Part shown: positions 33,863 through 42,373 of the stretch, one piece after another
Layout: each line of letters begins with the position of its first letter
How positions within the stretch are numbered: the first letter of the stretch is position 1
Program-made: the position numbers and the translations under genes
Notes under the pieces: generated by a model
What the model saw: the letters and a program-made list of their open reading frames with translations, nothing else
What the model was told of the DNA's origin: nothing
Database searches by the model: none
From: Salinispora fenicalii
GTDB lineage: Bacteria; Actinomycetota; Actinomycetes; Mycobacteriales; Micromonosporaceae
Reading direction: 5' to 3'
NCBI RefSeq assembly: GCF_000514815.1
Contig: NZ_KI911471.1
Coordinates: 311,062-375,061, forward strand
Length of the DNA stretch: 64,000 nucleotides

Positions 33863-35020
33863 TCATCGACCCGCGGTGTCGCTGACGACCCACATCGAGA
33901 AGAACTGCGACCCGCCGCCGTACGCGTGACCCAGCGCCGTCTTCGCTCCGGCTACCTGGTGCTCGCCGGCCCGTCCCATCACCTGCCTGGCCGCCTCGGC
34001 GAAGCGCAGCATGCCGGAGGCGCCGATCGGGTTGGAACAGAGCACGCCGCCGGACGGGTTGACGGGCAGGCGCCCGCCGATCTGGGTCTCGCCCGACTCG
34101 GTGAGCTTCCAGCCGTGCCCGGCTTCGGCAAAGCCCAGGTTTTCCAGCCACATCGGCTCGAACCAGGAGAACGGCACGTAGATCTCCGCCACGTCAACCT
34201 CGGCGAGTGGGTCAGTGATCCCGGCCGCCTGCCACAGCGCCTGGGCGGCCTCGGCGCCGGCCCTTGGGTTCACGTGGTCCTTGCCGGCGAAGTAGGTCGG
34301 CTCGGTGCGCATCGCCGTCGCCCGGATCCAGGCCACCGGCCGCTCGCTCGCCTCGGCTGCCGCCTGGTCACCGATCACCATCGCGCAGGCGCCGTCGGAG
34401 GAGGGGCAGGTCTCGTCGTACCGGATCGGGTCCCACAACATCGGCGAGGCCTGCACCGACTCCAGCGTGATCTCCGGCTGGCGCAGGTGCGCGTTGGGGT
34501 TGAGCGCACCGTTGCGCCGGTCCTTCACCGCGACCATCGCCCCGACGTGCTCGGGCGCGTTCGAGCGTCGAATGTAGGCGCGGACGTGCGGCGCGAAGTA
34601 GCCGCCGGCCCCGGCCCCGATCGGCGCGGTGAAGGGCGGCTGGATGGAGAGCGCCCACATGGCGTTGGACTCCGACTGCTTCTCGAACGCGACCGCGAGT
34701 ACGCGTTGGTGCACACCGGCCCGCACCAGGCTGGTCGCCACGACCCCGGTGGCGCCGCCGACCGAGCCCGCCGTGTGCACCCGCAGCAGCGGGCGCCCGG
34801 CGGCTCCCAGCGCATCGGCGAGGAACAGCTCCGGCATCATCACGCCCTCGAACAGGTCCGGCGCCTTGCCCAGCACGACCGCGTCGATCTGCGGCCAGTC
34901 AACGCCCGCGTCAGCCAACGCGCGATCGATCGCCTCCCGGCACAGCCCGGCCATCGACACGTCGGTACGGCGCGTCTGGTGCTGCGTCTGCCCGGTACCC
35001 AGCACGGCTGCTCGTCTCAT
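33863..35020 (-). CDS. ltp3: Thiolase-like lipid-transfer protein Ltp3
   Basis: 385 residues of the SCP-x/thiolase-like family. GKAPDLFEGVMMPELFLADALG, LLRVHTAGSVGGATGV (Ser where ordinary thiolases have the nucleophilic Cys), and GGRLPVNPSGGVLCSNPIGASGMLR followed by LGHAYGGGSQFF with the catalytic His. It matches M. tuberculosis Rv3523 (Ltp3). Members of this group act as aldolases or thiolases on steroid side-chain CoA esters, usually with an OB-fold partner. It is the last gene of the operon OB-fold protein-ltp4-ltp3, overlapping ltp4 by four bases. Confidence 0.85.
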   Translation of the reverse strand: MRRAAVLGTGQTQHQTRRTDVSMAGLCREAIDRALADAGVDWPQIDAVVLGKAPDLFEGVMMPELFLADALGAAGRPLLRVHTAGSVGGATGVVATSLVRAGVHQRVLAVAFEKQSESNAMWALSIQPPFTAPIGAGAGGYFAPHVRAYIRRSNAPEHVGAMVAVKDRRNGALNPNAHLRQPEITLESVQASPMLWDPIRYDETCPSSDGACAMVIGDQAAAEASERPVAWIRATAMRTEPTYFAGKDHVNPRAGAEAAQALWQAAGITDPLAEVDVAEIYVPFSWFEPMWLENLGFAEAGHGWKLTESGETQIGGRLPVNPSGGVLCSNPIGASGMLRFAEAARQVMGRAGEHQVAGAKTALGHAYGGGSQFFSMWVVSDTAGR

Positions 35021-36075
35021 GACCTCGCCTCCAGCAGACAGATGAGGTTTTGCTGCAACGCCGGCCCGCTGGTGGCGTGTCCGGCCGCCCGCCGTGCCTG
35101 GCCGCTCATGACCTGTTCGGCGGCGGCGCCGATGCGCGCCAGCCCGGCCGAGAACATGGGGTTGCCGCAGAGCGCACCCCCGGATGGGTTGATCCGGACC
35201 CGGTCGCCGAGGCCGAGCGCCGTGCGCAGCAGCAGCTCCTGGTGGGTGAAGGGGGCGTGCAGCTCGGCCACGTCGAGGTCCGCCGGCAGGGACACGGCCT
35301 CGGCCGCGGCGGTCGCGGACGGCACCGTGGTCAGGTCCCGTTCGCCGAGCCCCTGCGGATCGACCCGGTGTGCCACGCCGCTGATCCAGGCCGGCTGCTC
35401 CCGGTGCCGGCGGGCACGCTCGCCGGCGGCCAGCACCAGCGCGGCGGCGCCGTCGGAGACGGGTGCGCAGTCGTGCGCCCGGAGCGGATCGGCGACGTAG
35501 GGCGTGGCGACCAGGTCGTCCACGGTGAGCTGGCCGGACACCTGGGCGTAGGGGTTGGTGCTGGCGTCGGCCTGGCTGCGGGCCGCCACTTCGGCCATCG
35601 CCTCCTCGGTGACGAGCCCGGCGTCGATGGCGAGCCGGGCCTGAAGCGCGGCGACACTCACTGAGTCGGGCCAGAGCGGCGCGGCCACATACGGGTCGAG
35701 TTGGAGCGCCAGCACTCGGCGCAGCAGACCGGCCGAGGACTTGCCGAAGCCGTAGACCAGCGCGGTCTCCGCCTCGCCGGCCAGAATCTTCACGTACGCC
35801 TCGTAGAACGCCCAGGCCGCGTCCATCTCCACGTGCGACTCACAGATCGGCGGGTACGCCCCGATCGCGTCGATCGCGCTGACGAAGGAGAACGCCCGGC
35901 CGGCGAGGTAGTCCGAGGAGCCGGAGCACCAGAAGTCCACCTCACGTCGGTCGAGGCGGGCCGCCGACAGGGCCTGATGGAAGAGCGGGACGAGGGTTTC
36001 GACGCCACTGGTGGTCCCCGCGGACGGTCGGCAGGGTGCCTGGGCGAAGCCGATGATGGCGACAGCCGGGTTCAC
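35017..36075 (-). CDS. ltp4: Thiolase-like lipid-transfer protein Ltp4
   Basis: 352 residues of the thiolase-like family, smaller than Ltp3. It has DFWCSGSSDYLAGRAFSFVSAIDAIG, ICESHVEMDAAWAFYEAYVKILAGEAETALVYGFGKSS, and an INPSGGALCGNPMFSAGLARIG motif near the end. It corresponds to M. tuberculosis Rv3522 (Ltp4). Which of Ltp3 and Ltp4 is catalytic is not clear. It overlaps both neighbours by four bases; they probably form one complex with the OB-fold protein. Confidence 0.82.
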   Translation of the reverse strand: MNPAVAIIGFAQAPCRPSAGTTSGVETLVPLFHQALSAARLDRREVDFWCSGSSDYLAGRAFSFVSAIDAIGAYPPICESHVEMDAAWAFYEAYVKILAGEAETALVYGFGKSSAGLLRRVLALQLDPYVAAPLWPDSVSVAALQARLAIDAGLVTEEAMAEVAARSQADASTNPYAQVSGQLTVDDLVATPYVADPLRAHDCAPVSDGAAALVLAAGERARRHREQPAWISGVAHRVDPQGLGERDLTTVPSATAAAEAVSLPADLDVAELHAPFTHQELLLRTALGLGDRVRINPSGGALCGNPMFSAGLARIGAAAEQVMSGQARRAAGHATSGPALQQNLICLLEARS

Positions 36076-37121
36076 AGGTGCTCCTGGTAGGACTCGTACG
36101 GCGCATCCGGTTCGCCGGTGGGGCGGAAATGCGCGATGTTCTCCGGGGTGGTGGACCAGGTCGCCGGGTCCCGCCAGACCGCGGCCACCCGCATGCCCAT
36201 CCGGACCTCGCCGGCCGCGCCGAGGATCAGGTGGGGGATCGGGATGTCGGCGCCGTCGAGGAGGACCTGGGCGACCACGTACGGCGGGTCCAGTCGCTGC
36301 CCGGCGAAGGGAACGTTGACCACGCAGAACGTGGTGACCGTGCCGTGGTCGTGGACCGGCACCTCCTCCTCGGTCGGTACCCCGTCGGCCGGACAGACCC
36401 GGGGCGGTACGTAGACCTTTCGGCAGGCCGGGCAGCGCTGGCCGAGCAGCCGTCCTTCGGAGAGTGCGTGCAGGTATCGACTCTCCTCGGCGGAGGTGGT
36501 GTGCGTGTAGGAGAGCCGAATCGGCGTCGTTATGCCGGTGACGAGCTCACCGCTGGTGCTGAGATCGCCGCTGGTGCCAGCACCGTTGCTGGTGTCGGGG
36601 TCGCCGCTGGTGTCGAGGTCGCTGGCAGTGGCGGGATCGCCGCCGGTGGCGCTTCCGGACGCGCGGGGTGGGCCCGGGTCGGGCTCGAAGCAGGCGATGT
36701 CGCGGATGTGTCCGGATCGCTCCGCGGCCCAGCGGATGCGGACTCGCATGCCGGTCCGCATCGACTCCCGGGTGCCGGCATCGACGGCGTGCAGCAGCGC
36801 CGTGTCGGCTCCGTCGAGCCGGATCAGTGCCCAGCCGAACGGTCGGTCGAGGGGCTGCCCGTCGAGTGGTTGGTCGGTCCAGGTCCAGCTGGTCACGGTG
36901 CCGGTGGGCGGGACGGGAACGAGCTCGGTCACCGGGGCGTGGGTCGCCGGATCGTATTCGAGCGGGGGAACGTGGACACGGCCGTCGGCGGTGCGGGCGC
37001 CGAGCACTCGACGGTCGCGCAGGCCAGTCATGAATCGCCCCAGGACCGGGCCGAGGGAGCGGGTGTAGTCGAAGGCGATGTCCAGCGGGGCGGCGAGCGG
37101 GGGCGCCGAAGCGGTATCCAC
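36072..37121 (-). CDS. Double OB-fold (DUF35) acyl-CoA-associated protein, Rv3521-like
   Basis: 349 residues with two DUF35 OB-fold halves (about 60-150 and 200-340) and a rubredoxin-like zinc knuckle in the second (Cys230, Cys233, Cys243). Between them lies a 40-residue low-complexity Gly/Ser/Thr/Asp linker (about 155-195). The family is the partner of steroid thiolase/aldolase proteins, here Ltp4 and Ltp3, and corresponds to Rv3521. GTG 37121 has no ribosome site, and a KstR-type operator starts ten bases upstream, so the message may have a very short or no leader. Confidence 0.82.
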   Translation of the reverse strand: MDTASAPPLAAPLDIAFDYTRSLGPVLGRFMTGLRDRRVLGARTADGRVHVPPLEYDPATHAPVTELVPVPPTGTVTSWTWTDQPLDGQPLDRPFGWALIRLDGADTALLHAVDAGTRESMRTGMRVRIRWAAERSGHIRDIACFEPDPGPPRASGSATGGDPATASDLDTSGDPDTSNGAGTSGDLSTSGELVTGITTPIRLSYTHTTSAEESRYLHALSEGRLLGQRCPACRKVYVPPRVCPADGVPTEEEVPVHDHGTVTTFCVVNVPFAGQRLDPPYVVAQVLLDGADIPIPHLILGAAGEVRMGMRVAAVWRDPATWSTTPENIAHFRPTGEPDAPYESYQEHL

Positions 37122-37130
37122 GAGAGTCAG

Positions 37131-37144
37131 TGAAACATGTTCTA
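37131..37144. promoter_or_regulatory. KstR-type operator before the OB-fold/ltp operon
   Basis: TGAAACATGTTCTA, core AAC-AT-GTT, ends ten bases before the GTG start of the minus-strand operon. Confidence 0.8.
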
Positions 37145-37186
37145 GCGAGGCGAATCAAGGTCGCTCCTCGGCTGCTGTTCAGGAAG

Positions 37187-37200
37187 TGGAACACGTTATA
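37187..37200. promoter_or_regulatory. KstR-type operator before the acyl-CoA synthetase
   Basis: TGGAACACGTTATA lies 12 bp before the ATG at 37212. TAGAGT at 37199-37204 could be the -10 box. It is the second of two sites in this divergent promoter. Confidence 0.75.
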
Positions 37201-37211
37201 GAGTCTGGTTC

Positions 37212-38762
37212 ATGACTGGCATCGGGCTGTGGAACATCGCGAGTCAGGATCCGGATGGGATCGCCGTCGTTGACCCGGATGGCCGGGTCGTCACGTATGG
37301 TGAGCTGGCCGCCGAGGCCGACCGAATCGGGCGCGGCTTCCAGGCGCTCGGGCTGGCACCCGGGGACACCGTGGCGATGCTGCTGCCCAACAGCGCAGAC
37401 CTGCTCGCCGCCGAGTTCGCGGCCCTGGAGACGGGGTTGTACTCGGTGCCGCTGAACTGGCACCTGACCGCGGCCGAGATCGCCTACATTCTGCGCGACA
37501 GCGGCGCCCGAGCGTTCGTCGCGCACGGTCGATTCGCCGAGGTCGCCGCGGCTGCCGCTGCCGAGGCCGGTATCCCGGCCGACGGATGCTTCGCCACCGC
37601 CGGTGGGGTTCCCGGGTTTCGTCCGCTCGCCGACCTCGGCGCCGACAGCTCCGCTCGCCCCGCGCCGCGCACACTCGGTGCGTTGATGGTCTACACCTCC
37701 GGAACGTCCGGGCGGCCCAAGGGCGTACGTCGTCCGCTGACCGGCGCCGACCCGGACACCGTTCCGCCGGTGTCGCTCTGGTTCTTCGGGCTGTTCGGTC
37801 TCGAACCCTTCGATTCCCATGTGCACCTGTGCTGTTCGCCGCTCTACCACACCGCGGTGATGAACTTCGCGGTCATCTCGCTGCAGCTCGGCCACCCGGT
37901 GGTGCTGATGGACCGGTGGGACCCGCACGAGATGCTGCGGCTCATCGAACGACACCGGGTCACCCACAGCCACATGGTGCCGACCCAGTTCCGTCGCCTG
38001 CTCGCCCTGCCGGAGAAGGTTCGGACGGCGTACGACCTGTCGTCGATGCGGGTGATGATCCACGGCGCGGCGCCGTGTCCGCACGAGGTCAAGCGTCGGA
38101 TGCTCGACTGGTGGGGGCCGGTGGTGGTGGAGTACTACGCCGCCAGTGAGGGCGGCGGCACCCTGATCACCGCCCAGGACTGGCTGGCCCGGCCCGGCTC
38201 GGTCGGGCAGGCTTGGCCGGGCTCGCAGGTGCGGGTGCTCGACCCGGACGGCAACGACGCGCCAGCAGGTCAGCCCGGGACCGTGTATCTGCAGATGGGC
38301 GAAACGACCTTCGAGTACCTCGGGGACGCCGAGAAGACCCGGCAGTCCTGGCGCGGCCGCATGTTCACCGTCGGGGATATCGGCTACCTCGACGACGATG
38401 GCTACCTCTACCTCTGTGACCGGATGAGCGACATGATCATTACCGGCGGGGTGAACGTCTATCCGGCCGAGATCGAGGGGGAGCTCGCTGCTCATCCGGC
38501 GGTAGCGGATGTCGCGGTCTTCGGCATCCCGCACGACGAGTGGGGTGAGGAGATCAAGGCCGTGGTGCAGCCGGAGCTGGGGGTGGTGACGGGCCCGGCG
38601 CTGACCGGTGAGCTGCTGGAGTTCCTGACCGGCCGGCTGGCCCGTTTCAAGCTGCCCCGGAGTGTGGACTACGTCGAGGAGTTGCCCCGCGACCCGAATG
38701 GAAAGCTCTACAAGCGACTGCTGCGCGACCCGTACTGGGCCGCGCAGCAACGCTCGATCTGA
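37212..38762 (+). CDS. Acyl-CoA synthetase of the steroid cluster
   Basis: 516-residue adenylate-forming ligase: LMVYTSGTSGRPKGVRRP (P-loop), CCSPLYHTAVMNFAVI, MIHGAAPCPHEVKRRM, YYAASEGGGTLIT, MFTVGDIGYLDDDGYLYLCDRMSDMIITGGVNVYPAEIE and a terminal NGKLYKRLLRDPYW with the adenylation Lys. It is not FadD19 (a separate gene here) nor FadD3. It may activate a side-chain carboxylate such as the C22 or C24 acid, like FadD17 or a bile-acid ligase, but the substrate cannot be read from sequence. It is under its own KstR-type site. Confidence 0.8.
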   Translation: MTGIGLWNIASQDPDGIAVVDPDGRVVTYGELAAEADRIGRGFQALGLAPGDTVAMLLPNSADLLAAEFAALETGLYSVPLNWHLTAAEIAYILRDSGARAFVAHGRFAEVAAAAAAEAGIPADGCFATAGGVPGFRPLADLGADSSARPAPRTLGALMVYTSGTSGRPKGVRRPLTGADPDTVPPVSLWFFGLFGLEPFDSHVHLCCSPLYHTAVMNFAVISLQLGHPVVLMDRWDPHEMLRLIERHRVTHSHMVPTQFRRLLALPEKVRTAYDLSSMRVMIHGAAPCPHEVKRRMLDWWGPVVVEYYAASEGGGTLITAQDWLARPGSVGQAWPGSQVRVLDPDGNDAPAGQPGTVYLQMGETTFEYLGDAEKTRQSWRGRMFTVGDIGYLDDDGYLYLCDRMSDMIITGGVNVYPAEIEGELAAHPAVADVAVFGIPHDEWGEEIKAVVQPELGVVTGPALTGELLEFLTGRLARFKLPRSVDYVEELPRDPNGKLYKRLLRDPYWAAQQRSI

Positions 38763-38767
38763 CCTGG

Positions 38768-39562
38768 CTACCGCCCATGGAACTGGGGGGTGCGCTTCTC
38801 GACGAAGGCGCGTGGGCCCTCCTTGGCGTCGGTGGTGCGGAACACCGCCGTCCCGATCGGGGCCTCCAGGGCGAACGCCTCGTTCTCGGCCAGGCCCTCG
38901 GTCTCCCGCATCGTGCGCAGGATCGCCCGCACCGCCAGCGGGCCGTTCGCGGCGATCATCCCGGCCAGCTCGAGGGCCTTGTCTAGGGCCTGCCCGTCCG
39001 GCACGACGTGACCGATCAGGCCCACGTCCCGGGCCTCGTCGGCACCGAGCTGACGTCCGGTGAGCAGCATCTCCGCCGCGACGGCGTACGGGATCTGTCG
39101 GACCAGCCGGACGGCGGAGCCGCCGAGCGGGAAGAGGCCCCAGCAAACCTCGGAGACCGCGAAGCGGGCGCTCGCCCCGGCCACGCGGAGATCGGTTGCC
39201 TGCAGGATCTCGGTGCCGCCCGCCACCGCCGGCCCCTCTACCGCGGCGATGAGCGGTTTGGTCAGCCGCCGTCCCTTGAGTAACGCGTCGATCCGGGAGA
39301 GGTCAGCGCCGTTGAACCGGTCACCGGGGTGGGACTGGGTCATCGCGCGGAGGTCGGCGCCGGCGCAGAAGGCGCCCCCGGCCCCGGTGAGCACGCAGGC
39401 CCGGATCTCCGGATCGTTGTCCGCGCGGTCCCATGCGTCCCGCATGATCGCGAGCATCTCGGGGGAGAGCGCGTTACGGACCCGTGGCCGGTTCATCGTC
39501 ACGATCAGGATTTGTCCACGTTGCTCCACGAGTGCGTGTGGCTGGTCGGCTGCCGATTCCAC
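38768..39562 (-). CDS. echA19: Enoyl-CoA hydratase EchA19
   Basis: 264-residue crotonase. LTGAGGAFCAGADLRAM holds the oxyanion-hole Gly and the A-G-A-D loop; GPAVAGGTEILQATDLRVAG and FAVSEVCWGLFPLGGSAVRL are standard. It matches M. tuberculosis EchA19, which hydrates cholesterol side-chain enoyl-CoA. The GTG at 39562 has AAGGAGG seven bases upstream. Divergent from fadD19, as in M. tuberculosis (Rv3515c/Rv3516), with a KstR-type site between. Confidence 0.88.
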   Translation of the reverse strand: MESAADQPHALVEQRGQILIVTMNRPRVRNALSPEMLAIMRDAWDRADNDPEIRACVLTGAGGAFCAGADLRAMTQSHPGDRFNGADLSRIDALLKGRRLTKPLIAAVEGPAVAGGTEILQATDLRVAGASARFAVSEVCWGLFPLGGSAVRLVRQIPYAVAAEMLLTGRQLGADEARDVGLIGHVVPDGQALDKALELAGMIAANGPLAVRAILRTMRETEGLAENEAFALEAPIGTAVFRTTDAKEGPRAFVEKRTPQFHGR

Positions 39563-39601
39563 GGGCGCCTCCTTCGACGATTTCCAAGGCTTGTCAGCAA
39601 C

Positions 39602-39615
39602 GATAACAGGTTCTA
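39602..39615. promoter_or_regulatory. KstR-type operator between echA19 and fadD19
   Basis: GATAACAGGTTCTA. On the plus strand TACTTT (39614-39619) overlaps its end and is six bases from the ATG of fadD19, suggesting a leaderless fadD19 message that the repressor would cover. Confidence 0.75.
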
Positions 39616-39625
39616 CTTTTAAGTG

Positions 39626-41245
39626 ATGGTGGCAAATATCGCAGACCTGTTTGAGCATGCGGTTGACGCCTTCGGTGACCGTCCCGCCGTGTTCCTCGGC
39701 GAGCAGGCGATCAGCTACCCGGAGCTCGAGGAGCGCGCCAACCGGCTGGCCCACTTCCTCCGTGACCGCGGCGTGCGCCCCGGTGACCATGTCGGCCTCT
39801 ACGCTGGCAACTCGATCGAGGCCGTGGTGGCCATGATCGCCGTCTACAAGCTGCGTGCCGCGGTCGTCAACATCAACTACCGGTACGTCGAGAACGAGCT
39901 ACGCTTCCTCTTCGCCGACGCGGAGTTGTCGGCGCTGATCCACGACCGTCGCTTCGCGCCCCGGGTCGCTACCGTGCTCGCCAGCGACTCCGGTCCGCAC
40001 ACCGTGGTGGCCCTGCCCGACGGTTCGGCGGAGGAGATCGGTGGGTACGGCGGCGTGCCGTACGCCGACGCGCTCGCCGCCGGCGACCCGGCTCGGGACT
40101 TCGGCGAGCGCTCGGCCGACGACATCTACCTGCTGTACACCGGTGGCACCACCGGCTACCCGAAGGGTGTGCTCTGGCGGCACGAGGACGTGTGGCGTGC
40201 CCTCGGTGGCGGCGTCGACTTCATGACCGGTATTCCGCTCGAGGACGAGTGGGCCCAGTCCGCCCGGGGCGCCAGCGCCACCCCGATGGTCCGCCTGTGT
40301 ATGGCACCACTGATCCATGGCAACGCGCAGTGGGCCGTACTCGCCGCGCTCTTCGCCGGTGACACCGTGGTGCTGCTGTCGCACTTCGACCCGGAGGAGG
40401 TCTGGCGGACGGTCGAGCGGCGCCAGGTGAACGTGATGGTGCTGATCGGCGACGCGATGGCCCGTCCGATCATCGAGGCGTACGCCGCCGGTGGCTTCGA
40501 CGGCTCGTCGGTGGCCGCGGTCTCGTCCAGCGGTGCGCTCTTCTCCCCGGGGGTCAAGCGGCAGTACCTGGAACTGTTGCCCGACGTGCTGGTCACCGAC
40601 GCGATCGGGGCGTCGGAGACCGGCTTCATCGGGCTGGGTGTGGTCGCCGAGGTGCCCGGCGGCGCGGTGCAGGACCCGCGGGTCACGCCCGGGCCGAGCA
40701 CAGTGGTGCTTGGCCCGGACGGGCGACCGGTGCCGCCGGGCGGGGAAGGTCGGCTGGCGAAGACCGGCTTCCTCCCCCTGGGCTACTACAAGGACCCGGT
40801 CAAGACGGCCGCCTTGTTGATCGAGGTGGACGGTGTGCGGTACGCGCTCCCCGGTGACCTCGCCCGAGTAGAGGTTGACGGCACTATCACGCTGCTCGGT
40901 CGAGGTAGTACCTGTGTGAACACCGGCGGTGAGAAGGTCTTCCCGGAGGAGGTCGAGGGGGCGCTGAAGACGCACCCCGACATCTTCGACGCGCTGGTCG
41001 TCGGAGTGCCCGACGAGCGGCTCGGGCAGCGGGTGGCGGCGTTGATCCAGCCCCGGGCCGGCGGCACGCTCGACCTGGCGGCGGTCCGAACGCACCTGCG
41101 GGAGCAGATCGCCGGCTACAAAATGCCGCGGTCGATCTGGCTGGTGGACGAGATCTCCCGCACGATCAGCGGTAAGGCCGACTACCGGTGGGCGCAACGG
41201 CACGCGGAACAACATCCGGCGGAGGAGGTCAGCCATGCGGACTGA
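39626..41245 (+). CDS. fadD19: Steroid side-chain CoA ligase FadD19
   Basis: 539 residues, closely similar to M. tuberculosis FadD19 in remembered segments: NIADLFEHAVDA, VNINYRYVENELRFLF, GERSADDIYLLYTGGTTGYPKGVLWRHEDVWR, DAMARPI, SGALFSPGVK, ITLLGRGS then CVNTGGEKVFPEEVEGALK, and GKADYRWA. It activates the long (C8) cholesterol side-chain acid as CoA ester. The ATG at 39626 is preferred to the GTG one codon earlier because it sits six bases after a TACTTT box. It overlaps the following gene by 11 bases. Confidence 0.93.
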   Translation: MVANIADLFEHAVDAFGDRPAVFLGEQAISYPELEERANRLAHFLRDRGVRPGDHVGLYAGNSIEAVVAMIAVYKLRAAVVNINYRYVENELRFLFADAELSALIHDRRFAPRVATVLASDSGPHTVVALPDGSAEEIGGYGGVPYADALAAGDPARDFGERSADDIYLLYTGGTTGYPKGVLWRHEDVWRALGGGVDFMTGIPLEDEWAQSARGASATPMVRLCMAPLIHGNAQWAVLAALFAGDTVVLLSHFDPEEVWRTVERRQVNVMVLIGDAMARPIIEAYAAGGFDGSSVAAVSSSGALFSPGVKRQYLELLPDVLVTDAIGASETGFIGLGVVAEVPGGAVQDPRVTPGPSTVVLGPDGRPVPPGGEGRLAKTGFLPLGYYKDPVKTAALLIEVDGVRYALPGDLARVEVDGTITLLGRGSTCVNTGGEKVFPEEVEGALKTHPDIFDALVVGVPDERLGQRVAALIQPRAGGTLDLAAVRTHLREQIAGYKMPRSIWLVDEISRTISGKADYRWAQRHAEQHPAEEVSHAD

Positions 41246-42329
41246 GTTGTGTGATCGGCTCGGCATCGCGCATCCGATCGTCGGCTTCAGCCCCTCCGAG
41301 CATGTGGTCGCGGCGATTAGCCGAGCTGGCGGCCTGGGCGTGTTGGGCTGTGTGCGATTCAACGACCCGGACGAGCTCGACGCGGTCCTCACCTGGCTTG
41401 ACGAGCAGACCGGGGGGCAGCCGTACGGCGTGGACGTGGTGATGCCCAGCACCGAGCCGGCCGAGGGCGCCCCGGCCGACCTCGACCGACTGATTCCGCC
41501 GGGCCATCGTGACTTTGTGGAGCGAACCTTGCTGCGCCTCGGCGTGCCGCCGCTCGGCGGCAGCGGCTCGCACCAGTCCGGCGTGCTCGGTTGGCTGCAC
41601 TCCGTGGCCCGTACCCACGTCGAGGTGGCGTTGAGGCATCCGGTCCGACTGATCGCCAACGCTCTCGGTCCGCCGCCGCCCGATGTGATCGCCCGGGGGC
41701 ATGCCCAGGGCGTGCTGGTGGCCGCGTTGGCCGGCCGGGCCGACCACGCCCGTGGGCATGTGGCGAGCGGGGTCGATCTGGTGGTCGCCCAGGGATACGA
41801 GGCCGGCGGCCATACCGGTGAGATCGCCAGCATGGTGCTGGTGCCGGAGGTCGTCGACGCGGTCGGCGAGCAGGTACCGGTGTTGGCCGCGGGGGGCATC
41901 GGTAGTGGTCGCCAGATCGCGGCGGCGCTCGCGCTCGGCGCGGGTGGTGTCTGGATGGGCTCGGTCTGGCTCGGCACTGCCGAATACCAGAGCACCTCCG
42001 CGCTGCGTACCGCGCTGCTCAGGGCCGGGTCGGCGGACACGGTCCGCAGCCGGATCTACACGGGCAAACCGGCCCGGCTGCTGCGCAACCGGTGGACCGA
42101 GGCGTGGAGCGAGGAGGGGGCGCCCCGGCCGCTGCCGATGCCGCTGCAGAACCTGCTGGTGGCGTCGGCGCACAGTCGGCTGATGGATTCCGATGACCCG
42201 ACTGTCGTTCCGATGCCGGTCGGGCAGATCGTGGGTCGGATCAATGAGGTGCGTCCCGTCGCCGACGTGCTGGCGGATCTGGTCGCCGAGGCGGAGGAGA
42301 GACTGGCCCGCCTTGGGACGCTGCTCTAG
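41235..42329 (+). CDS. Nitronate monooxygenase-type (NPD-like) flavoprotein
   Basis: 364-residue TIM-barrel FMN protein of the 2-nitropropane dioxygenase/IpdC superfamily: IAHPIVGFSPSEHVVAAISRAGGLGVLG, VDLVVAQGYEAGGHTGEIASMVLVPEVVDAV, VLAAGGIGSGRQIAAALALGAGGVWMGSVWLGT. It differs from IpdC of the C/D-ring pathway in its long central insertion, so it is a separate member. It could be a flavin-dependent enoyl-CoA reductase or oxidase for a side-chain intermediate; that is inference. GGAGGAGGT before the ATG lies inside the end of fadD19. Confidence 0.8.
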   Translation: MRTELCDRLGIAHPIVGFSPSEHVVAAISRAGGLGVLGCVRFNDPDELDAVLTWLDEQTGGQPYGVDVVMPSTEPAEGAPADLDRLIPPGHRDFVERTLLRLGVPPLGGSGSHQSGVLGWLHSVARTHVEVALRHPVRLIANALGPPPPDVIARGHAQGVLVAALAGRADHARGHVASGVDLVVAQGYEAGGHTGEIASMVLVPEVVDAVGEQVPVLAAGGIGSGRQIAAALALGAGGVWMGSVWLGTAEYQSTSALRTALLRAGSADTVRSRIYTGKPARLLRNRWTEAWSEEGAPRPLPMPLQNLLVASAHSRLMDSDDPTVVPMPVGQIVGRINEVRPVADVLADLVAEAEERLARLGTLL

Positions 42330-42349
42330 GGGTTACATTGACGGAAAAG

Positions 42350-42363
42350 TAGAACGCGTTCTA
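42350..42363. promoter_or_regulatory. KstR operator before the Rv3531c-like operon
   Basis: TAGAACGCGTTCTA is a perfect 14-bp palindrome. It overlaps TACTAT (42362-42367), a near-consensus -10 box placed six bases before the GTG start at 42374. Confidence 0.92.
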
Positions 42364-42373
42364 CTATCGTTTT

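Noticed and set aside
37179..39146. 655-codon open frame on the minus strand
   Set aside because: It is antisense to the acyl-CoA synthetase and echA19 start, and its translation is Arg/His/Gln-rich without any family motif. High-GC codon bias keeps it open.
39899..42040. 713-codon open frame on the minus strand
   Set aside because: Lies opposite fadD19 and the NPD-like gene, whose translations match known families; this one does not.
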